Shown piece by piece: positions 60,160 through 64,000 of a stretch of 64,000 bases of DNA. The notes beneath the pieces were generated by a model. The model did no database searches and had not been told where the DNA came from. It saw only the letters and a list, made by a program, of their open reading frames with translations. Numbering within the stretch: the first letter of the stretch is position 1; the number at the start of each line of letters is the position of its first letter. Source of the stretch: JAVBOW01 sp031550615 (GTDB lineage Bacteria; Bacteroidota; Bacteroidia; Bacteroidales; Rikenellaceae). The stretch lies in NCBI GenBank assembly GCA_031550615.1, contig JAVBOL010000007.1:5867-69866 (forward strand), written 5' to 3'. A program made the translations under genes and the position numbers.

Positions 60160-62919
60160 ATGAAAAGGATATTATATATACTTTCGGCAGCAATGGTGCT
60201 CTCGGCCTGTTCGAAGGACGAAAACACCTCAGGCAACTTCCGCGACGCGCTGTTCATCGACAGCGAACACGTCGAAGCCCTGGGCAGCTACGTGCAGGGC
60301 ACGGAGCTCAACCAGTACTCGACCGTGACCGTCCCCTACAACAACGCCAAGGGCGGCTCCGCCACCGTATCGGCGCCCGAGAGCAACGGCATGTCCATCG
60401 CACAGCAAAACGTGCAGATGACCTCCGGCGACGGAGAGTTCACGGTGGCGGTGAGCGGTATGCCTATCGAGCTCAAAAACACATTCCTGCAGCTTAACAT
60501 CGCCTACGGCGGGGTGAATTACATATCGAGCGTCGAAATACCGGTAATGATGGATCCCGACCCCACGGGCGTGATCACCTTCAATATCGACCAGAACGAC
60601 ATCCTCTCCCTGACCGGGGTCACAGAGATCGAATTCACGGTCAACCCGTCCATGGCGGCGGTGGTGCTTTCGTCCGCGACGATCCCCGGACTGGCCGTAA
60701 AGGTCGAGCAGGATATGACAGCCGGCACAGGCAAGGTCATACTCACCCCCTCGGCCCTGTTCTTCGACGGGCAGATCGGCCTGACGGCAACGTTCGGCGT
60801 ACGTCCCACCCAGTCGGCCAGCTTCAAGGTCAACGGCTTCGAGAGCGGCGACGGCCTTTCCTCATCAACCCCCTACGTGATCGCCAAAAAAGAGCAGTTC
60901 TCGAAGATCGCCAACGGGCTCGGCAAACACTATAAACTCAGTGCAGACCTCGCGCTTGGCGCCGTTTCGCCCATCGCCGGCGCTTTCACCGGTTCGCTTA
61001 ACGGAAACAGCAAGAGCGTAAGCTACACCGTAAACACCCCCACGGCGGATAACGCCGCCCTGTTCGCCTCGCTGGGCAGCGGCGCAAGCGTAAGCAGCCT
61101 GACCCTTACGGGCAGCGTGACGGGACAGGATAACGTGGCGGCCCTCGCCGCGGCCAACAACGGCGCGACGGTCACCACGGTTACTGCAAGCGGCGTTACC
61201 ATCACCGGACGCAACAACGTGGCCCTGCTCTGCGCCACCGGCACGGGCGCAGACGCCGCGGTGCTGAGTTTCGCCTCTACGCCCACCTCGATAAACATCA
61301 CCCAGGGCACCACATCCGCCGCCTCCGCACTCGGCATCACACCTGTGGGCGCCACCGTAACCGTAGACCTTAAAACCACCGGGCTCAAATCGGGCGTTTA
61401 TAACACCTCGGACGGCAAACTGACCCTGACCATGCCCGACGTGGCCGGCAATTTCGTTCCGGGCAACATATCATTCACGGCCAAACTGCCGAGCGCGGCG
61501 AACGTATCGTCGAGCGCGCGCACCATAGATGTTAAATCCGAGAAAATGTACGAGAGCGGCACAGGCACCTCGGGCGACCCCTATATGGTCAACACAGGCG
61601 ACCAGCTCTATGCCACCATGAGCACCTATCCGGCTGCCTGCATCGAATTGATGGGCAACGTAACGCTGCCCTCATGGACCCCGATCGCTACATTCACAGG
61701 CGACCTCGACGGGGCCGGATACACAGCCAGCGGCCTTAATGCCTCGCTGACCACCAACCTGAGCAGCCCCGGCGTGATCCACGACCTCAAACTGACCGGC
61801 GTGTCTATCAGCACTTCGAGCGCCTCCGTTCTCGGCGCCGTAGCCGACAACCTGCGCGGCGGGACCATCCGCAACGTGGCCGTCATGGGTACTCTGACCA
61901 GCACGGCGGCATCGGGCGACAAACCACTGGGCGGCATCGTGGGCGACAGCTTCGGCGGAACGATAGATAACTGCTACGCCAACGTGACGATAGCCTCTTC
62001 GGTGAGCGCAGTGGGCGGCATAATGGGCCGAATCAACGCTCCCGCAGGCGGGGTGGCAACCACCATCTCGAATTGCACCTCTGCCGGCTCTATCACCATG
62101 AACGGTAACCTGACCAAAATAGGCGGCATCCTGGGACGCAAGCAGACCGGACTGGTTACCGGCGATGTCGTGCGCAACTGCCTCTCTTCGATGGTCATCG
62201 CATCGGGCACGGGCGACACCGGATCTAACATGGTCGGCGGCATCTTCGGCGCTTTACAGGCCAACATGACCAATCCTCCGGCCATATCGATCGACCAGTG
62301 CATGTTCACCGGACGCGTGACCGGCAACAACAATATAGGCGGCATTGGCGGCGTATGTCCGCAGACGACCAACTGTATCGTCGTGGGCGCAGGAGCCTCG
62401 GCAACTCAATCGACCGTAGGGGCCAATGTGGGCGGTTCTGTCGCCTCGTCGGGCGGCATCGCCTCGGGCGCAAAGGGCGACCTGAAATGGTGCATCGTGG
62501 CCAACTCACGCATCACCGGCCCGGCATCGACCACCAAATACGCCGCAGGTATAGCATCGTGCCAGAACAACGGCACTCCGGCCATCGTGGGCTGCGTGGT
62601 GATCAACTCTGCTGTCAACAACATGGCTACGGCGGGCGACAACACCACCGGCGGACGCGCGATCGCGGGCCTTGCGACCAACCTGAATCTCACCTCGGCC
62701 AACAACTACTACAAGGGGCTGACCTATGCCGACGGAAGCGCATTCCAACCCATCGGCGGCGACGTAAGGGATGGGGCCGAAGGCCCCGCATTGATGGACC
62801 AGGCATGGTACACCACCCTGGGCTATAATTTCACCGAAATCTGGCAGTGGGATGCGGCCAACAGCCGTCCGGCGCTGAGAAACGCTGGCTGTGCAGCAAG
62901 CGTCATCCCCGCCATCTAA
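60160..62919 (+). CDS. Large surface lipoprotein with GLUG-like beta-helix repeats
   Basis: A 919-residue lipoprotein. MKRILYILSAAMVLSAC-SKDE has Lys-Asp-Glu right after the acylated Cys, which matches the Bacteroidota surface-export signal well. The N-terminal ~240 residues look like Ig-type domains. From ~240 on are Gly/Ser/Thr-rich repeats of the GLUG or beta-helix kind (FTGSLNGNSKSVSYTV, GGIVGDSFGGTIDNCYANVTI, VGGIMGRI, IGGILGRK, VGGIFGAL, IGGIGGV). The last ~50 residues form a capping domain with WQWDAANSRPALRN. A glycan-binding or adhesin-like role at the surface is likely. No enzyme site is seen. Confidence 0.75.
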   Translation: MKRILYILSAAMVLSACSKDENTSGNFRDALFIDSEHVEALGSYVQGTELNQYSTVTVPYNNAKGGSATVSAPESNGMSIAQQNVQMTSGDGEFTVAVSGMPIELKNTFLQLNIAYGGVNYISSVEIPVMMDPDPTGVITFNIDQNDILSLTGVTEIEFTVNPSMAAVVLSSATIPGLAVKVEQDMTAGTGKVILTPSALFFDGQIGLTATFGVRPTQSASFKVNGFESGDGLSSSTPYVIAKKEQFSKIANGLGKHYKLSADLALGAVSPIAGAFTGSLNGNSKSVSYTVNTPTADNAALFASLGSGASVSSLTLTGSVTGQDNVAALAAANNGATVTTVTASGVTITGRNNVALLCATGTGADAAVLSFASTPTSINITQGTTSAASALGITPVGATVTVDLKTTGLKSGVYNTSDGKLTLTMPDVAGNFVPGNISFTAKLPSAANVSSSARTIDVKSEKMYESGTGTSGDPYMVNTGDQLYATMSTYPAACIELMGNVTLPSWTPIATFTGDLDGAGYTASGLNASLTTNLSSPGVIHDLKLTGVSISTSSASVLGAVADNLRGGTIRNVAVMGTLTSTAASGDKPLGGIVGDSFGGTIDNCYANVTIASSVSAVGGIMGRINAPAGGVATTISNCTSAGSITMNGNLTKIGGILGRKQTGLVTGDVVRNCLSSMVIASGTGDTGSNMVGGIFGALQANMTNPPAISIDQCMFTGRVTGNNNIGGIGGVCPQTTNCIVVGAGASATQSTVGANVGGSVASSGGIASGAKGDLKWCIVANSRITGPASTTKYAAGIASCQNNGTPAIVGCVVINSAVNNMATAGDNTTGGRAIAGLATNLNLTSANNYYKGLTYADGSAFQPIGGDVRDGAEGPALMDQAWYTTLGYNFTEIWQWDAANSRPALRNAGCAASVIPAI

Positions 62920-62939
62920 CCGACTAAACAACGACCGAA

Positions 62940-63881
62940 ATGAAAAAACATATTTTGATAGCTGCCGCCGTGCTCGTGGGCATATCGTGCACAAAGGCAG
63001 AAATGATAACCGACATCCCTGCAGACGTCAACGCAGGGTCCAACAGCGGCATAGGCTCGATGGCCACCGGCAAGCGCGGCATAGGCTTCAACACCGGTAC
63101 CGCACGCTGGGCCAACCGCGTGGCCGACCTCAAATCGCACTGGTACTACACCTGGGGCAGCGACGACGTGACCTCGGCGGTGGCCGGGGCTGAATTCGTG
63201 CCTATGATACACGGCAAGAACGCCTCGGACGAGTCCATACGCACGGCATGCGTGAGGATCAACCAGCTCTACCTGGCCGGAAAGTGCTTCTACGTGTTGG
63301 GATTCAACGAGCCCGACCTGGCCGAAGAGGCCAACATGAGCGTCAGCTCGGCCCTTGACAAGTGGGCTATAATGTGCGAAACGTTGATGCCTGGCATCAA
63401 GCTGGTCAGCCCCGCACCCTCCTACCCCACCCGCCAGTGGCTCAAGGACTTCATCGCAGGGTGCGACAGCCGCAAGCTGAGGGTCGACCACATCGCCGTG
63501 CATATCTACGCCGGGACTGGCCGCACGGTCTACGAGAACGCCATCCGCGAGGCCTACACCGCGTGCGGCAACCGCAAGGTGTGGATCACCGAATTCGCCC
63601 CGCGCGACGACAACGCCAAGACAAACGGCTATAACAGCATATTGATGGACCCCACCGTACTCAACTTCATGAAGGACGTGGTGACCAAATATGAAGATAT
63701 GCCCGAGGTATACCGCTACGCATGGTTCAGCCCCGGTACGGCGTCGGCAACGCCTCCCGTATCCATGCTCGGCCTTATAACCTCGCAGCTGACCAACAAC
63801 GCAGGTACGGAGCTTACCGTGCTCGGCGAGTGGTACAAGACCGTCAAGCCCAACAACAACGTAAGCGTACCCGTGCAATGA
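62940..63881 (+). CDS. GH128 endo-beta-1,3-glucanase, lipoprotein
   Basis: A 313-residue lipoprotein (VLVGISC lipobox, Cys17). After a short spacer comes the GH128 (Asl1-like) TIM barrel. The acid/base is Glu124 in LGFNEPD and the nucleophile Glu218 in VWITEFA; RGIGFNTG and HIAVHIYA are further family segments. It should cut internal beta-1,3 bonds of laminarin or curdlan-like glucan, probably at the cell surface. It starts 20 nt after the GLUG-like gene, and its TGA overlaps the next ATG. Confidence 0.92.
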   Translation: MKKHILIAAAVLVGISCTKAEMITDIPADVNAGSNSGIGSMATGKRGIGFNTGTARWANRVADLKSHWYYTWGSDDVTSAVAGAEFVPMIHGKNASDESIRTACVRINQLYLAGKCFYVLGFNEPDLAEEANMSVSSALDKWAIMCETLMPGIKLVSPAPSYPTRQWLKDFIAGCDSRKLRVDHIAVHIYAGTGRTVYENAIREAYTACGNRKVWITEFAPRDDNAKTNGYNSILMDPTVLNFMKDVVTKYEDMPEVYRYAWFSPGTASATPPVSMLGLITSQLTNNAGTELTVLGEWYKTVKPNNNVSVPVQ

Positions 63882-63994
63882 TCAAAAAAATAGCGTTACT
63901 CTCCCTATTCGCAGCCTTCGGTAAGCTGGCATCGGGCCAGCATAACGAAAGGCTAGAACCCCAGCTGCAAAAAGGAAAAAAGCGCACCAAATAG
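63878..63994 (+). CDS. Short ORF with signal peptide, possibly a frameshifted gene start
   Basis: A 38-codon ORF whose ATG overlaps the GH128 stop (ATGA). It starts MIKKIALLSLFAAFGKLASG, a good signal peptide, then continues for 18 residues with a basic end (LQKGKKRTK) and stops 6 nt before the window edge. The tail is encoded by A-rich homopolymer runs. It may be the 5' end of the next laminarin-locus enzyme interrupted by a real or sequencing frameshift, or a genuine tiny secreted peptide. No family is recognised. Confidence 0.45.
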   Translation: MIKKIALLSLFAAFGKLASGQHNERLEPQLQKGKKRTK

Positions 63995-64000
63995 AAACAA

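Overview
The window comes from a high-GC member of the Bacteroidota, most likely order Bacteroidales. The evidence is three SusC/SusD pairs, lipoproteins with Bacteroidota-type signal peptides, promoters of the form TTTG-N19-TAnnTTTG in place of sigma-70 boxes, and weak or absent Shine-Dalgarno sites. Rikenellaceae/Alistipes-like is a plausible inference from GC content and gene content, but it was not tested. The combination of alginate-lyase and beta-1,3-glucanase loci suggests a diet of brown algae (alginate plus laminarin), in the sea or in the gut of an alga-eating host.

Layout. 1-9.8 kb is housekeeping: umuDC (SOS polymerase V), an AI-2E-family membrane protein, ahcY and a stand-alone riboflavin kinase, a MerR-type regulator, a Nif3-like protein, a coiled-coil zinc-ribbon protein, a CDF metal exporter, serS, a small ferredoxin, mqnC and a CAU-anticodon tRNA. 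9.87-22.4 kb (minus strand) is one operon: susC, susD, a DUF4843 lipoprotein, a PKD-like lipoprotein and two large zinc-metallopeptidase paralogues. The last paralogue has lost every catalytic residue. 22.7-32.2 kb is again mostly housekeeping: an XRE regulator, a FAD oxidoreductase, a polyprenol-phosphate glycosyltransferase, pyrC, an ECF-like sigma factor with a 46-residue partner ORF, rnhB with a PAS-LuxR regulator, an outer-membrane barrel protein, and nrdDG behind an adenosylcobalamin riboswitch.

32.9-48.0 kb (plus) is a probable alginate utilisation locus: susC, susD, an IPT-repeat surface glycan-binding lipoprotein, two PL6 lyases, a PL17 exolyase and two uncharacterised beta-helix proteins. 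48.1-63.99 kb is a probable laminarin/beta-1,3-glucan locus. It has a minus-strand arm (SusR-like membrane regulator, GH3, GH16) and a plus-strand arm (susC, susD, a PKD-type lipoprotein, a large GLUG-like lipoprotein, GH128 and a short terminal ORF).

Expected division of labour: surface lipoproteins and endo-acting enzymes cut the polymer, SusCD imports oligosaccharides, and periplasmic PL17 or GH3 finish them. Only the laminarin locus has an adjacent dedicated regulator. Less expected features are the dead metallopeptidase, perfect palindromes inside the 5' coding parts of two susC genes, phased direct repeats ahead of the laminarin susC, a 16-codon leader ORF ahead of the peptidase-type susC, and a B12 riboswitch on a class III ribonucleotide reductase. 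No CRISPR array, rRNA, transposase or prophage was seen.
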